Part shown: positions 8,739-18,483 of the stretch, in pieces
Layout of the letters: each line of letters starts with the position of its first letter
How positions within the stretch are numbered: position 1 is the stretch's first letter
DNA from: Microbacterium sp. MYb66
GTDB taxonomy: Bacteria; Actinomycetota; Actinomycetes; Actinomycetales; Microbacteriaceae
Direction: 5' to 3'
DNA: 64,000 bases
Assembly (NCBI RefSeq): GCF_002979435.1
Contig: NZ_PCOV01000002.1
Span: forward strand, 62,001 to 126,000
Made by a program: the position numbers and the translations under genes
Notes under the pieces: generated by a model
What the model was told of the DNA's origin: nothing
The model's input: the letters and a program-made list of their open reading frames with translations, nothing else
Databases searched by the model: none

Positions 8739-10325
8739 TCACTCCCACTCGATGGTCCCCGGCGGCTTCGACGTGACGTCGAGCACGACCCGGTTCACGT
8801 CGCGCACGCCGTTCGTGATGCGGTTGGAGATCTTCGACAGCACGTCGTACGGCAGACGCGTCCAGTCGGCCGTCATGGCGTCTTCGCTCGACACCGGACG
8901 CAGCACGATCGGATGACCGTAGGTGCGGCCGTCGCCCTGCACGCCCACCGAGCGCACGTCGGCCAGCAGCACGACCGGGCACTGCCAGATCTCCTGGTCG
9001 AGCCCGGCCTTCGTCAGCTCTTCGCGGGCGATGGCGTCGGCCTCACGCAGAATCTCGAGACGGTCAGCGGTGACCTCACCGATGATCCGGATGCCGAGAC
9101 CGGGCCCCGGAAACGGCTGCCGGCCGACGATCGCCTCGGGGATGCCGAGCTCGCGGCCGATCGCGCGGACCTCGTCCTTGAACAGGGCGCGCAGCGGCTC
9201 GATCAGCTCGAAGTCGAGGTCGTCGGGAAGGCCGCCCACGTTGTGGTGCGACTTGATGTTCGCGGTGCCCGCACCGCCGCCGGACTCCACCACGTCCGGG
9301 TAGAGCGTGCCCTGCACGAGGAACTTCACCGGAGCGCCGCCGGAGGCCTTCGCCTCGGCGACGAGGTCGAGCTGCACCTTCTCGAACGCGCGGATGAACT
9401 CGCGTCCGATGATCTTGCGCTTCTCCTCGGGGTCGGTGACACCCTTCAGGTGACCGAGGAACGTGTCTGCGGCATCGACGGTGATGAGACGCACGCCGGT
9501 GGACTCGACGTAGTCCTTCTCGACCTGTTCGCGCTCGCCCTTGCGGAGGAGGCCGTGGTCGACGAAGACCGCGGTGAGCTGGTCGCCGATCGCCTTGTGC
9601 ACGAGGGCCGTGGACACCGCGGAGTCGACACCGCCGGAGAGCGCGGAGATGACGCGGGCGTCGCCGACCTGCTCGCGGATGCGCTCGATCTGCTCGGCGA
9701 TCACGTTGCCGCTGTTCCAGTCGGACGCGAGACCCGCGCCCTTGTGCAGGAAGTTCTCGAGCACGCGCTGACCGTGGTCGGAGTGCTTGACCTCGGGGTG
9801 CCACTGCACACCGTAGAAGCCGCGTTCCTCGTTCGAGAACGCCGCGACCTTGGTCGCATCCGTCGTCGCGAGCACGTCGAAGCCCTCCGGTGCCTTGGCG
9901 ACCTGGTCGCCGTGGCTCATCCAGACGTTCTGCTCCGCGGGCTGGCCGCCGAGCAGCGTTCCACCGTCACCGGTGATGACGGCATCCGTCGCCCCGTACT
10001 CGCGCAGGCCGGTGTTCGCGACCTCGCCGCCCAGTGTCTGGGCCATGTACTGGAAGCCGTAGCAGATGCCCAGCGTGGGGACGCCGAGATCGAAGACGGC
10101 CGGGTCGAGCTTCGGCGCGCCCTCCTCGTACACCGACGAGGGACCGCCCGAGAGGATGATCGCGACCGGGTTCTTGGCGGCGATCTCGGCGGCAGTGGCG
10201 GTGTGCGGCACGATCTCGCTGTACACGCCCGCTTCGCGGACTCGACGGGCGATCAGCTGCGCGTACTGCGCGCCGAAGTCGACGACGAGCGCAGGACGCT
10301 GCTGGGTCTCGGACTGTTCGGTCAA
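8739..10325 (-). CDS. guaA: GMP synthase (glutamine-hydrolysing)
   Basis: This 528-residue enzyme converts XMP to GMP using glutamine and ATP. The N-terminal class I glutamine amidotransferase domain has the nucleophile motif [10 protein letters not shown] and VQWHPEV. The ATP pyrophosphatase domain has the P-loop SGGVDSAV. The C-terminal dimerisation domain ends in GTIEWE, as is typical. Length is normal for the family. Its start overlaps the upstream DUF3817 gene by 4 bp. GuaB and GuaB3 are encoded elsewhere in the window. Confidence 0.97.
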   Translation of the reverse strand: MTEQSETQQRPALVVDFGAQYAQLIARRVREAGVYSEIVPHTATAAEIAAKNPVAIILSGGPSSVYEEGAPKLDPAVFDLGVPTLGICYGFQYMAQTLGGEVANTGLREYGATDAVITGDGGTLLGGQPAEQNVWMSHGDQVAKAPEGFDVLATTDATKVAAFSNEERGFYGVQWHPEVKHSDHGQRVLENFLHKGAGLASDWNSGNVIAEQIERIREQVGDARVISALSGGVDSAVSTALVHKAIGDQLTAVFVDHGLLRKGEREQVEKDYVESTGVRLITVDAADTFLGHLKGVTDPEEKRKIIGREFIRAFEKVQLDLVAEAKASGGAPVKFLVQGTLYPDVVESGGGAGTANIKSHHNVGGLPDDLDFELIEPLRALFKDEVRAIGRELGIPEAIVGRQPFPGPGLGIRIIGEVTADRLEILREADAIAREELTKAGLDQEIWQCPVVLLADVRSVGVQGDGRTYGHPIVLRPVSSEDAMTADWTRLPYDVLSKISNRITNGVRDVNRVVLDVTSKPPGTIEWE

Positions 10326-10834
10326 CGGACACCTTCCGGGGCGGGGGCGGAGGCCTCGGCGGCCTCTCGGGTGGCGAGATAGGTCTTGACCTCACGGGCG
10401 ACGACCGCCTCCATGAAGAACGACAGCAGCGGGATGACACCGCCGAGCGCGAGGAGGATGAAGCGCGGGAAGCGCCAGCGCATCAGGCTCCACATGCGGA
10501 AGCACGCGAAGAGGTACACGACGTAGAACCAGCCGTGCGCCACCAGGATGAACAGCGAGAGGTTGAACCCGTCGCCCAGCGAGGTCATCTCGCAGGAGTT
10601 GGTCATCGGGGCGAACAGCGACCACCACTGGCAGTCGGGTCCGGCGAGCACGCCCGCGAACCAGAGCGGTCCTCCGGAGCCTCCCATGAAGAGCTCGAGG
10701 TGGATCGGCGTGTACTTCAGCACCATCTCGGTCAGCAGCAGGAGGAGCATGACTCCTGTGATGATCGACGCGATCTGGTAGAACTTCAGCGCACCGCGGA
10801 TCGCCGGAAAGCTGGCGACTTTCGGTTCGGGCAT
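10322..10834 (-). CDS. DUF3817 domain-containing membrane protein
   Basis: This is a 170-residue protein with about four hydrophobic helices, including [21 protein letters not shown], the start of the DUF3817 domain, and the conserved [13 protein letters not shown]. Small DUF3817 proteins often lie directly beside guaA in actinobacteria; the function is unknown. The C-terminus is polar, with an Ala/Pro-rich end. It overlaps guaA by 4 bp and is the first gene of that operon. Confidence 0.85.
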   Translation of the reverse strand: MPEPKVASFPAIRGALKFYQIASIITGVMLLLLLTEMVLKYTPIHLELFMGGSGGPLWFAGVLAGPDCQWWSLFAPMTNSCEMTSLGDGFNLSLFILVAHGWFYVVYLFACFRMWSLMRWRFPRFILLALGGVIPLLSFFMEAVVAREVKTYLATREAAEASAPAPEGVR

Positions 10835-10936
10835 GCGTCCAGTCTAGCCGCCGCGAAATCACGTCGAATCCGCCCGCAGACGCATCGGTCAGGAATCGAG
10901 AAGCACGTCGAGACACACCTCCGTAGCGTCGTCGAC

Positions 10937-11560
10937 ATGAACACCACAATCGATTCCCTCACCCTCGACGTCCCGGATGTGGACGCCGCCCGCTCCTTCT
11001 ACGCACAGGCGTTCGACCTCGGCGATCGTCTGCACTTCCGCACCGCGGATGCCGAGACCTCCGGCTTCCGCGGCTACACCCTGTCGCTCGTCGTCTCGCA
11101 GCCCGCGAACGTGCACGCGCTCGTCGACGCGGCCGTCGCCGGGGGCGCCACCGTGATCAAACCGGTCTCGAAGTCGCTGTGGGGCGTCGGCGGGACGATC
11201 CAGGCGCCCGACGGCGCGATCTGGAAGGTGGCCACCTCGACGAAGAAGGACACCGCTCCCCCGAGCCGCGCGGTCGACGAGATCATCCTGCTGCTCGGCG
11301 CCGATGACGTGGTCGCCTCGAAGACCTTCTACGCGGACCGCGGGATCCCGGTGGGCAAGAGCTTCGGCCGCAGCTACGTGCAGTTCGAGACCGGAGCGAG
11401 CCCGATCGGACTGGGACTGTATCGGCACGTCTCCCTCGCCAAGGATGCGGGGGTGCCCGCGGAGGGATCCGGCTCGCACCGGCTCACGGTGAACGGCGTG
11501 CTCGGTGCGGCCGTCGACCCCGACGGCTTCGTATGGGCTCCGGTCGCGGTGTCCGCCTGA
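10937..11560 (+). CDS. VOC family (glyoxalase-like) protein
   Basis: This 207-residue protein has two VOC modules. The first starts SLTLDVPDVDAARSFYAQAFDLG and the second IILLLGADDVVASKTFYADRG; both show the beta-alpha-beta-beta-beta pattern of glyoxalase/bleomycin-resistance proteins. The ATG at 10937 is the first plausible start, and the conserved fold begins within ten residues. Metal ligands are not obvious, so enzymatic activity is uncertain. The gene is monocistronic. Confidence 0.85.
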   Translation: MNTTIDSLTLDVPDVDAARSFYAQAFDLGDRLHFRTADAETSGFRGYTLSLVVSQPANVHALVDAAVAGGATVIKPVSKSLWGVGGTIQAPDGAIWKVATSTKKDTAPPSRAVDEIILLLGADDVVASKTFYADRGIPVGKSFGRSYVQFETGASPIGLGLYRHVSLAKDAGVPAEGSGSHRLTVNGVLGAAVDPDGFVWAPVAVSA

Positions 11561-11576
11561 GACGGAGAGACGACGA

Positions 11577-11610
11577 CGAAGGCCGCCGGGATCGCTCCCG
11601 ACGGCCTTCG
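11577..11610. terminator. Bidirectional terminator between the VOC and nuclease genes
   Basis: A 9-bp perfect inverted repeat (CGAAGGCCG / CGGCCTTCG) with a 16-nt loop sits between convergent genes, 16 bp after the VOC stop and 21 bp from the nuclease stop. Confidence 0.75.
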
Positions 11611-11631
11611 CCTGTGTCACCCGCTATCGGA

Positions 11632-14600
11632 TCAGAACCATCGGGTCAGGAGGTCCCAGAGCCAGTCGAGGATCGCACCGATGATGCCGCCGGCGCGGTT
11701 GACCGTGACCGTGGCCGTGGCCGAATCCCCATCGGCCTGAGACGCCGCGACGGTGTACTTGCCCGACGGAGCGCTCTTGGGCACGGTGACGGAGGTGCTG
11801 AACGTGCCGTCGGCGCCGACCTGGACGGTACCGATCTGGACCGGCTTGCCCTTCTTCGGACGCAGCTCGATGCTCACGCTCTCGCCGGGGACGTAACCCT
11901 CACCGGTGACCTTGAGGCTCTTGCCCGCAGTCACCTTGGACGAGCCGAGGGCGATCGTGCCGGCGAACTCCTCCTCCCCGGCGATCGTGAACGGTACCTG
12001 CACGGTGGTCCCGGTTCCGGCGACCGCGACGGTGAGCGACTGCTCGCCGAAGACGCCCGAGGGAACCGTGAACGTCAGGCTCGCGCGTCCGCCCTCATCG
12101 GTCGTGTCGACCACCGTCGGGTCGACGGCTCCGGTGGCGAGCACGGTGTCGCCCAATGCGAGCGTCACCTCGCCCGGCGCCGGCTCGCCCGCGCTGAACG
12201 CCAGCGAGGAGAGCGACACCGTCACCTGGTCGCCGGCGCTGTAGCCGTCGGCGTCGGCGGGGCTGACGGCCACTCCGACCGCGCGCTGGGCGTAGTCGGG
12301 GCTCGCGGTCTTGTTCGCGTCGAACCAATCGACCATGGACTGCAGATCGATCTTGCCGGTGTCGCGCTTGCCGGTGCCCTCCTTGAAGGTGAAGAAGTTG
12401 TCTCCACCTGCCGCGAGGAACGAGTTGGCGGCGACCGTGTAGTTCGCCGCCGGATCGATCGGCGTGCCGTTGAGCGTGATGGACGTGATCCTCGAACCCG
12501 CTGCCGCGGCGGGGTCGTACGTGTAGACCAGCCCCTCCGAGACGCCGAGCTTCAGGAACGGACGCGCGGAGCCCGCCGGCTGCCACTGCTCCTCGAGGAC
12601 GCCCTTCAGCTGCGCACCCGTGAGCGTCAGCGTCACCAGCGTATTGGCGAACGGCTGCACCGTCGCCGCCTCGCGATAGGTGACGTTGCCCGCGGGATCG
12701 GAGGCTCCGGCCGAGGCGTACGTGAGGTTCGCGCGGATGCCACCCGGGTTCATGAGTGCCAGGTCGGCGCCCGTGGACCACTTCTGCACGTCGGCGACGA
12801 AGTTGCCGATGGTGGACTCGCCACCGCGGTTCTCCGTCTTGCCGTCGCTCTGGCGCGCCCGGTTGAAGTCGGCGGTGATGTCGCCGACCTTGATCGCGCC
12901 GAGCACGTCGGCTTCGGCCTTGGCCTGGTCCACGATCGCCTGCACCTCGGGCACCGCCGGGTAGAGCGGCTTGCCGGCAGCGGTGAGGGGCTTGATCTCG
13001 TTGGTGATCGAGATCAGGTCCTTCGTCTTCGCGTCGACCTGGAGGTTCATCAGGCCCAGGTTCTCGCCGTACTGCCCCGCGGACACGACCGGACGGCCGT
13101 CGATCACGTGGTTGTACGCGAGGTGCGTGTGCGCCGACACGATGGCGTCCACGTCGTCATCGACCCCGTAGACGATCTCGCCGAGGGGCGAGTCCGGAGT
13201 GATGCTCGACAGCTCGACGCTGGATGCGCCCTCGTGCACGAGCAGGATGACGACATCCGCCTCGCCGTTGGACTCGTCGCCGTCGCGCAGGTCGTCGGCC
13301 ACCGCGTTCACGGAGTCGACGATGCTGCGGACCTCGAGGTCCTCGATGCCCTCCGGGGAGACGAGCGAGTCGAGATCCTCGGTGACCGCTCCGACGAAGC
13401 CGACCTTCACACCGTCGAGCTCCTTCACCCAGGCCGGGGCGAGCGCGGGCTCGCCGGTCTCGGTGACGAACACGTTCGAGGAGATGTACTCCCAGTCCGC
13501 ACGCTCCTGCACGCGATCGCGCAGGTCTTCCCAGCCCTGATCGAACTCGTGGTTGCCGGCTGCGCTGACGTCGAGACCGGCCGCGTTGAGCGCATCGATC
13601 GTCGGGTTGTCGTCGTTGATGAACGAGGTGAACGTCGATGCGCCGATCAGGTCGCCGGCACCGGCGAAGATCGTGTTCGGGTTCGCCTCACGGAACTGCT
13701 CCACGGCTCCCGCCAGGACGGCGGCGCCGGCTGCGGCACCGTCGGCCTCGATGCGACCGTGGAAGTCGTTGACCGTGACGACGTCGATGCTCACCGGCGG
13801 GATCTCCGCCGAGACGCCGACGATGATCGGGTCGTGGTCGCTGGACCGGTAGGGCGTTCCCTCCTCGGTGGCGCCGAACGCGTAGCCGCGGTCGCTCCAC
13901 TCCGGCGAGTTGATGCCCCACACCCCGGCGCCCGTGATCGACGAGGCGAGCGACGGCGACGCGATCACGTGGTCGAGTGAGCCGAGTTCGCCGTCGAACG
14001 TGTACGTGTACTGGCCATCGGTCTTGTCGGCGACGAGGTCGCTCCACCCGTTCGAGGTGAACACGTCGATCGGGTCTTCCTTGCCATAGGCGTTGAAGTC
14101 GCCGATCAGCAGCATGTCGCCGCTGCCGGTGGTCTCCTCGAGCTCGGCGGTGAAGGCGAGGATCGCGTTCGCCTGCTTCACGCGGTCGGCGTTGAAGAAG
14201 CCCTGGCCGTCGGCCGGCTCCGCTCCCGCACCCTCGGGCGGCGACTTCGACTTCAGGTGGTTCGCCACGACCGTGACGACGCGGCCGTCGATGTCGAAGG
14301 CCTGCGCGATCGGCTCGCGGGCGTTGCCCCACACGGTCTCATCGGTGACGGTGGCGCTGTCGCCGACCGTCTTGACGGCATCCTTCTTGAAGATGATGGC
14401 GTTGGTGATGAAGTCGGTCGTCGCCGCGTCGTTCAGCGCGGCGGGCGTGGGCACGTAGTCCCACACGTCGCTGCCGGCGTCGGCGTTGAGGCCGGCGACC
14501 AGGTCCTTGAGGGCCGTGTCGACGGGCTTGCCGAGCTTCACCGAGTTCTCGATCTCCATGAGCGAGACGATCTCGGCCTCGAGTCCGTTGATCGCCGCGA

Positions 14601-16254
14601 CGATCTTGGACTTCTGGATCGCGAACTGCGCCGCGTTCGCCGCGCCTCGGGCGTTGGAGTTCTCGCTCTTCAGCGTCGTGAAGTAGTTGTAGACGTTGAA
14701 AGACGCGACCTGCACGTCGCCGCCCACCTCGGGCGCGGAATCGGTGCGCGGGTTCGTCGCCTCGAATCCGACCTTGAGGTCGGCGGACGAGGAATCGTCG
14801 ATCGGCACGACCGGCTGCAGACGCCAGTCGTTGAAGCCCCACTGCAGCACGTAGCCGTTGTCGCCGAAGTCGACCGTGTCGCCGTTGCGGACCACGGTGT
14901 CCTTCGTGAAGTACGGTTGCTCGCCCGGGTGTCCGCCGTTGGACACCTGGATGGACCAGCCGTCGTCGAGCAGGATGCGGTTGGCGCGGTTGGCCGCAGC
15001 GATCGCCGCCGCTGCGTCGCCGGGACGCGTGGTCTCCGTGCTCTTCACCGCGAGGTCGGCCCCGGCGTTGAGCCAGAGCGTGCCGAAGTTGAACAGCTGG
15101 TGGCTGGAGGCGAGACGGTAGGTCCCCTCCGGCGCCACGTACATGTTCTCGTACTGCTCACGGTCGGCTCCCTGCAGCGTGGCGGGCAGCGGAGTGACGG
15201 CGGGAACACCTGCGCCGGCGGTGACCACCGCGACGTCGGCGGCCGCGACCGGGTTGATCTGCGTCTGCCCGAAGTACTCGCTCACGGAGCCGGTGACCGA
15301 GACGAGGTCGCCGATCGCGAGCGTCGGGGTCAGCGCGTTGAGGAAGACGAACACGCCGTCCGACGCGCCGGGAGTCGCATCCGTCGCGCCGCCGGAGCCC
15401 TGGGTCTGGATGACGATGCCCTTGTAGCCGCCGGTGCGGTAGTCGGCGGTGACGACGCCCTCGACCTGCACGGTCTTGCCGCTCAGCGGAGAGACGTCGG
15501 TCGTGCCCTGCACCTCGGCGATCGTCGCCTTCGTCGGCTCCGTGCCGGGGTCGGTCCCGGGGTCGGTGCCGCCCGAGTTCTGCGGAGTGACCGTCGCCGA
15601 CAGCGCGAAGTCCGCGCTGTTGTCGTCGGTGTCGACGCCGCCTGTGCGGTTGAGGGACTTCACGTCGGTGTTGCCCGCGGGCGCAGCCGCCGCCGCGGTC
15701 TCGAACGTGTTCGAAGTGCCGTAGCCGAGCAGGTCGACGACGCCGTCGACGCCCACGGTCGAACCGGGAGTGAGGGTCACTGCGGCGGTGCCCTCGACGA
15801 GTGCGAGCGTTCCGGTGGTTCCGCTCGGGGTCAGGGTGCTGACCGCGTCAGGGGCGGGGAGCTCGGCGCCGTTGGCCCCGTTGCTGTTGCCCTGCACCAG
15901 GTAGTAGCCGCCCGCCGGGATGACGCCCGTGAGCGGAGCGACGCCGTTGAAGGCGCCGGTTCCGGTCGCCGACCGGTACTGCAGCGACATTCCGTCGAGC
16001 GTGATCGGCGCCAAGGTCGGGTTGTAGAGCTCGACGAACTTGTTCTTGAACGCGGCCCCCGCGCTGCCGCCGGAGAGATACGCCTCGTTGATCACCACCC
16101 CCGTCCCGGTGGTGTCGGCTGCGGCGGGAACGGCGGCCAGCGGGCCGAGGCTCAGCGCGGCCACGCAGGTCACGGCGAGAGCGCCGATGCGCCCCCTGCT
16201 TCTACGGTGCGAGACAGGAACCCTGCGGTTCTCGTCTTCTGGAGCGGACATCAT
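11632..16254 (-). CDS. Secreted ExeM/NucH-type endonuclease fused to a 5'-nucleotidase
   Basis: This is a 1540-residue multidomain exoprotein. A Sec signal peptide (residues ~20-50, ending VPAAADT) is followed by a lamin-tail domain (VVINEAYLSGGS), an OB-fold-like stretch and an endonuclease/exonuclease/phosphatase domain (GDVQVASFNVYNYF, LIGDFNAYGKEDP, SSDHDPIIVG). Then come a calcineurin-like phosphoesterase (VTVNDFHGRIE, GAGDLIG, AGNHEFDQG), a 5'-nucleotidase C-terminal domain (LMNPGGIRANL) and two Ig-like repeats. The tail (AILDWLWDLL) is amphipathic, not LPXTG. It could degrade extracellular DNA and dephosphorylate the nucleotides for phosphate or nucleoside supply. The first ATG at 16254 has GGAG 9 bp upstream. 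Confidence 0.92.
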   Translation of the reverse strand: MMSAPEDENRRVPVSHRRSRGRIGALAVTCVAALSLGPLAAVPAAADTTGTGVVINEAYLSGGSAGAAFKNKFVELYNPTLAPITLDGMSLQYRSATGTGAFNGVAPLTGVIPAGGYYLVQGNSNGANGAELPAPDAVSTLTPSGTTGTLALVEGTAAVTLTPGSTVGVDGVVDLLGYGTSNTFETAAAAAPAGNTDVKSLNRTGGVDTDDNSADFALSATVTPQNSGGTDPGTDPGTEPTKATIAEVQGTTDVSPLSGKTVQVEGVVTADYRTGGYKGIVIQTQGSGGATDATPGASDGVFVFLNALTPTLAIGDLVSVTGSVSEYFGQTQINPVAAADVAVVTAGAGVPAVTPLPATLQGADREQYENMYVAPEGTYRLASSHQLFNFGTLWLNAGADLAVKSTETTRPGDAAAAIAAANRANRILLDDGWSIQVSNGGHPGEQPYFTKDTVVRNGDTVDFGDNGYVLQWGFNDWRLQPVVPIDDSSSADLKVGFEATNPRTDSAPEVGGDVQVASFNVYNYFTTLKSENSNARGAANAAQFAIQKSKIVAAINGLEAEIVSLMEIENSVKLGKPVDTALKDLVAGLNADAGSDVWDYVPTPAALNDAATTDFITNAIIFKKDAVKTVGDSATVTDETVWGNAREPIAQAFDIDGRVVTVVANHLKSKSPPEGAGAEPADGQGFFNADRVKQANAILAFTAELEETTGSGDMLLIGDFNAYGKEDPIDVFTSNGWSDLVADKTDGQYTYTFDGELGSLDHVIASPSLASSITGAGVWGINSPEWSDRGYAFGATEEGTPYRSSDHDPIIVGVSAEIPPVSIDVVTVNDFHGRIEADGAAAGAAVLAGAVEQFREANPNTIFAGAGDLIGASTFTSFINDDNPTIDALNAAGLDVSAAGNHEFDQGWEDLRDRVQERADWEYISSNVFVTETGEPALAPAWVKELDGVKVGFVGAVTEDLDSLVSPEGIEDLEVRSIVDSVNAVADDLRDGDESNGEADVVILLVHEGASSVELSSITPDSPLGEIVYGVDDDVDAIVSAHTHLAYNHVIDGRPVVSAGQYGENLGLMNLQVDAKTKDLISITNEIKPLTAAGKPLYPAVPEVQAIVDQAKAEADVLGAIKVGDITADFNRARQSDGKTENRGGESTIGNFVADVQKWSTGADLALMNPGGIRANLTYASAGASDPAGNVTYREAATVQPFANTLVTLTLTGAQLKGVLEEQWQPAGSARPFLKLGVSEGLVYTYDPAAAAGSRITSITLNGTPIDPAANYTVAANSFLAAGGDNFFTFKEGTGKRDTGKIDLQSMVDWFDANKTASPDYAQRAVGVAVSPADADGYSAGDQVTVSLSSLAFSAGEPAPGEVTLALGDTVLATGAVDPTVVDTTDEGGRASLTFTVPSGVFGEQSLTVAVAGTGTTVQVPFTIAGEEEFAGTIALGSSKVTAGKSLKVTGEGYVPGESVSIELRPKKGKPVQIGTVQVGADGTFSTSVTVPKSAPSGKYTVAASQADGDSATATVTVNRAGGIIGAILDWLWDLLTRWF

Positions 16255-16465
16255 CGGTGCTGTCTCCTCGGTCGGGGGTCGACTTCTCGGGCTGCCATGG
16301 CACACAGGGGAAACTCCCAGGGTGCTCACATGGTGCGAGCATACGGAGCGGTCAGGGCATCCTCAATGGAGTTTTCCGATTGGACACCGAGCGCTCACCG
16401 GACGTCCGCGAAGACCCCTGACGAAGGTCTCTATCCGCCGAGCGCAGCGCGCAATTGCGCAGCAT

Positions 16466-16487
16466 ATCGCGCGCGAATGCGCGCGAT
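16466..16487 (-). terminator. Terminator-like hairpin after the SURF1 gene
   Basis: A 9-bp perfect inverted repeat (ATCGCGCGC / GCGCGCGAT) with a 4-nt loop starts 2 bp beyond the SURF1 stop. A further palindrome, GCGCAATTGCGC, lies just beyond. Confidence 0.65.
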
Positions 16488-16489
16488 GA

Positions 16490-17290
16490 TCAGGCGGTTT
16501 CCGCGGCGGCCGCTTCTTCGAACTCCTCGACCTCGCGCTCCCAGGCATCCTTCGCGAGGCGGTACCAGAGATAGAACGCGAAGCCCGCGAAGATCGCCCA
16601 CTCGACGGCGTAGAAGACGTTCAGCCAGTTGACCGGCGACATCTCCTCGGGTGCGGGCGACGAGATGTCGACCAGCCCCGCGGTCGCGGTGGTCGAGGCG
16701 AGATACGGGCGGTAGACGTCGAGTTCCTCGATATCGTGCCAGCGACTGAGGAGGGCGGCGGGCGACATCCGATCCAGCTGCTCCGGATCCGTGCGCGGCG
16801 GCACCCGCGGACCCTCGTCGGAGATGACGCGTCCCGTGACGGCGACCTCCGAACCGTCGGCGTCGGCCTCGAGTTCCTCCACAGCCGCATCCGCAGTGGC
16901 CCGATCAGGAGCCCAGCCCACTGCGACGGCGATCGAGACGCGCTCGTCGACGCGCAGCTGACCGGTGACCCAGTAGCCCTGGACGTCGTCGTTGAAACGG
17001 CTCGACACGACGATGAAGTCTTCCGGCACCCAGGCGCCGGCGGTCTCGACGCGCTGCCCCACGAGTGGCTCGGGGAGGTACTCCCCCGGCTCGAGGACCT
17101 CGGTGAGCTGCTGCACCTGCTCGGTGGCGCCCGGAGCAGGCGGATCGGTCTCGATCGCGCGCTCCAGCTGCCACTGGCCGAGCCAGGCGAAAACGCCCGC
17201 GACGAGGAGGCAGAGCAGGAGCATCCCGATCCAGCGTCCCCGGAGCATGACCTCGCGGAGGGTCGGGGGGAACAGAGCAGGAGCGGTCAC
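16490..17290 (-). CDS. SURF1 family cytochrome oxidase assembly protein
   Basis: This 266-residue protein has one N-terminal transmembrane helix (MLLLCLLVAGVFAWLGQWQL) and a second near the C-terminus (WAIFAGFAFYLWYRLAKDAW), flanking a large external domain. This is the SURF1 layout. It also carries the family motif WLGQWQLERA and a V.GWAPDR segment. SURF1 helps assemble the heme aa3 cytochrome c oxidase. The C-terminal tail is acidic. It stands downstream of guaB3 with a 16-bp gap and may be co-transcribed. Confidence 0.9.
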   Translation of the reverse strand: MTAPALFPPTLREVMLRGRWIGMLLLCLLVAGVFAWLGQWQLERAIETDPPAPGATEQVQQLTEVLEPGEYLPEPLVGQRVETAGAWVPEDFIVVSSRFNDDVQGYWVTGQLRVDERVSIAVAVGWAPDRATADAAVEELEADADGSEVAVTGRVISDEGPRVPPRTDPEQLDRMSPAALLSRWHDIEELDVYRPYLASTTATAGLVDISSPAPEEMSPVNWLNVFYAVEWAIFAGFAFYLWYRLAKDAWEREVEEFEEAAAAETA

Positions 17291-17306
17291 GGTGGTGCGC
17301 AGGACC

Positions 17307-18422
17307 TCAGGCCTCGTACGGTGCGAGCACGACCTCGACCCGCTGGAACTCCTTGAGGTCGGAGTATCCCGTGGTCGCCATCGACTTGCGCAGCGCGCCG
17401 ATCAGGTTCGCGGTGCCGTCGGCGACGGGTGCGGGGCCGTAGAGGATCTCCTCGAGCGTGCCGATGCCGCCGACCTCGACGCGGTGGCCGCGCGGCAGCT
17501 TCGGGTGGTGCGCCTCGGGGCCCCAGTGGAACCCCCGACCGGGGGCGTCGGTGGCGCGTGCGAGCGCGACGCCGAGCATGACCGCGTCCGCTCCCATCGC
17601 GAGTGCCTTGACGATGTCGCCCGAGGTGCCGACGCCGCCGTCGGCGATCACGTGCACGTAGCGTCCGCCGGACTCGTCGAGGTAGTCGCGGCGCGCAGCG
17701 GCGACATCGGAGACCGCGGTCGCCATCGGCGCGTGGATGCCGAGGGTCGCACGGGTCGTCGACGCGGCGCCCCCGCCGAAGCCGACGAGCACGCCCGCGG
17801 CACCGGTGCGCATCAGGTGCAGGGCCGCGGTGTAGGTGGCCGCACCGCCGACGATCACCGGGACGTCGAGGTCGTAGATGAACTTCTTGAGGTTCAAGGG
17901 CTCGGCGACGCTCGAGACGTGCTCGGCCGAGACCGTGGTGCCGCGGATCACGAACAGGTCGACGCCGGCGGCGGCGACGGTGTCGTAGTACTCCTGGGTG
18001 CGCTGCGGCGTGAGGGATCCGGCGACGGTCACGCCGGCCTCGCGGATCTCGGCGAGACGCCGGGTGATGAGCTCGGGCTTGATCGGCTCGGAGTACAGCT
18101 CCTGCATCCGCACCGTCGCCTTGCCGTCGTCGAGTCCGGCGATCTCCGCGAGCAGCGGCTCCGGGTCTTCGTACCGCGTCCACAGGCCCTCGAGATCGAG
18201 CACACCGAGACCACCCAGCTGGCCGAGCATGATCGCCGTCTGCGGGCTCACGACCGAGTCCATCGGCGCACCGAGCACCGGGATGCCGAACCCGAAGGCG
18301 TCGATGGTCCAGGCCGTCGACACGTCCTCCGGGTTGCGCGTGCGCCTCGACGGCACCACCGCGATGTCATCGAACGTGTACGCGCGACGTGCGCGCTTTC
18401 CTCGGCCGAGCTCGATCTCCAT
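17307..18422 (-). CDS. guaB3: GuaB3 family IMP dehydrogenase-like protein
   Basis: This is a 371-residue IMPDH/GMPR barrel without CBS domains, starting MEIELGRGKRARRAYTFDDI. ATG 18422 is chosen because GGAGG stands 7 bp before it; the GTG two codons earlier is too close to that site. Conserved barrel segments include LGAPMDSVVSP and [27 protein letters not shown]. The loop that carries the catalytic cysteine in IMPDH and GMP reductase reads FGGGAASTTRATLG here, and the whole protein contains no cysteine. Its reaction is therefore uncertain even though the family assignment is firm. Confidence 0.93.
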   Translation of the reverse strand: MEIELGRGKRARRAYTFDDIAVVPSRRTRNPEDVSTAWTIDAFGFGIPVLGAPMDSVVSPQTAIMLGQLGGLGVLDLEGLWTRYEDPEPLLAEIAGLDDGKATVRMQELYSEPIKPELITRRLAEIREAGVTVAGSLTPQRTQEYYDTVAAAGVDLFVIRGTTVSAEHVSSVAEPLNLKKFIYDLDVPVIVGGAATYTAALHLMRTGAAGVLVGFGGGAASTTRATLGIHAPMATAVSDVAAARRDYLDESGGRYVHVIADGGVGTSGDIVKALAMGADAVMLGVALARATDAPGRGFHWGPEAHHPKLPRGHRVEVGGIGTLEEILYGPAPVADGTANLIGALRKSMATTGYSDLKEFQRVEVVLAPYEA

Positions 18423-18483
18423 GGTCACCCCTCCAGCCTACCCGGCGACCGAACGCGCGCACTGCCGGGCCCTCGGACACCCC

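Noticed and set aside
11533-13980. 815-codon plus-strand frame opposite the nuclease gene
   Set aside because: Composition (Arg, Gly, Val, Asp repeats) is that of an antisense shadow, and the minus strand has clear conserved nuclease motifs.
16040-16254. Upstream in-frame Met (16329) as start of the secreted nuclease
   Set aside because: It would place ~25 polar residues before the signal peptide; the ATG at 16254 has a ribosome binding site and gives a normal signal peptide.
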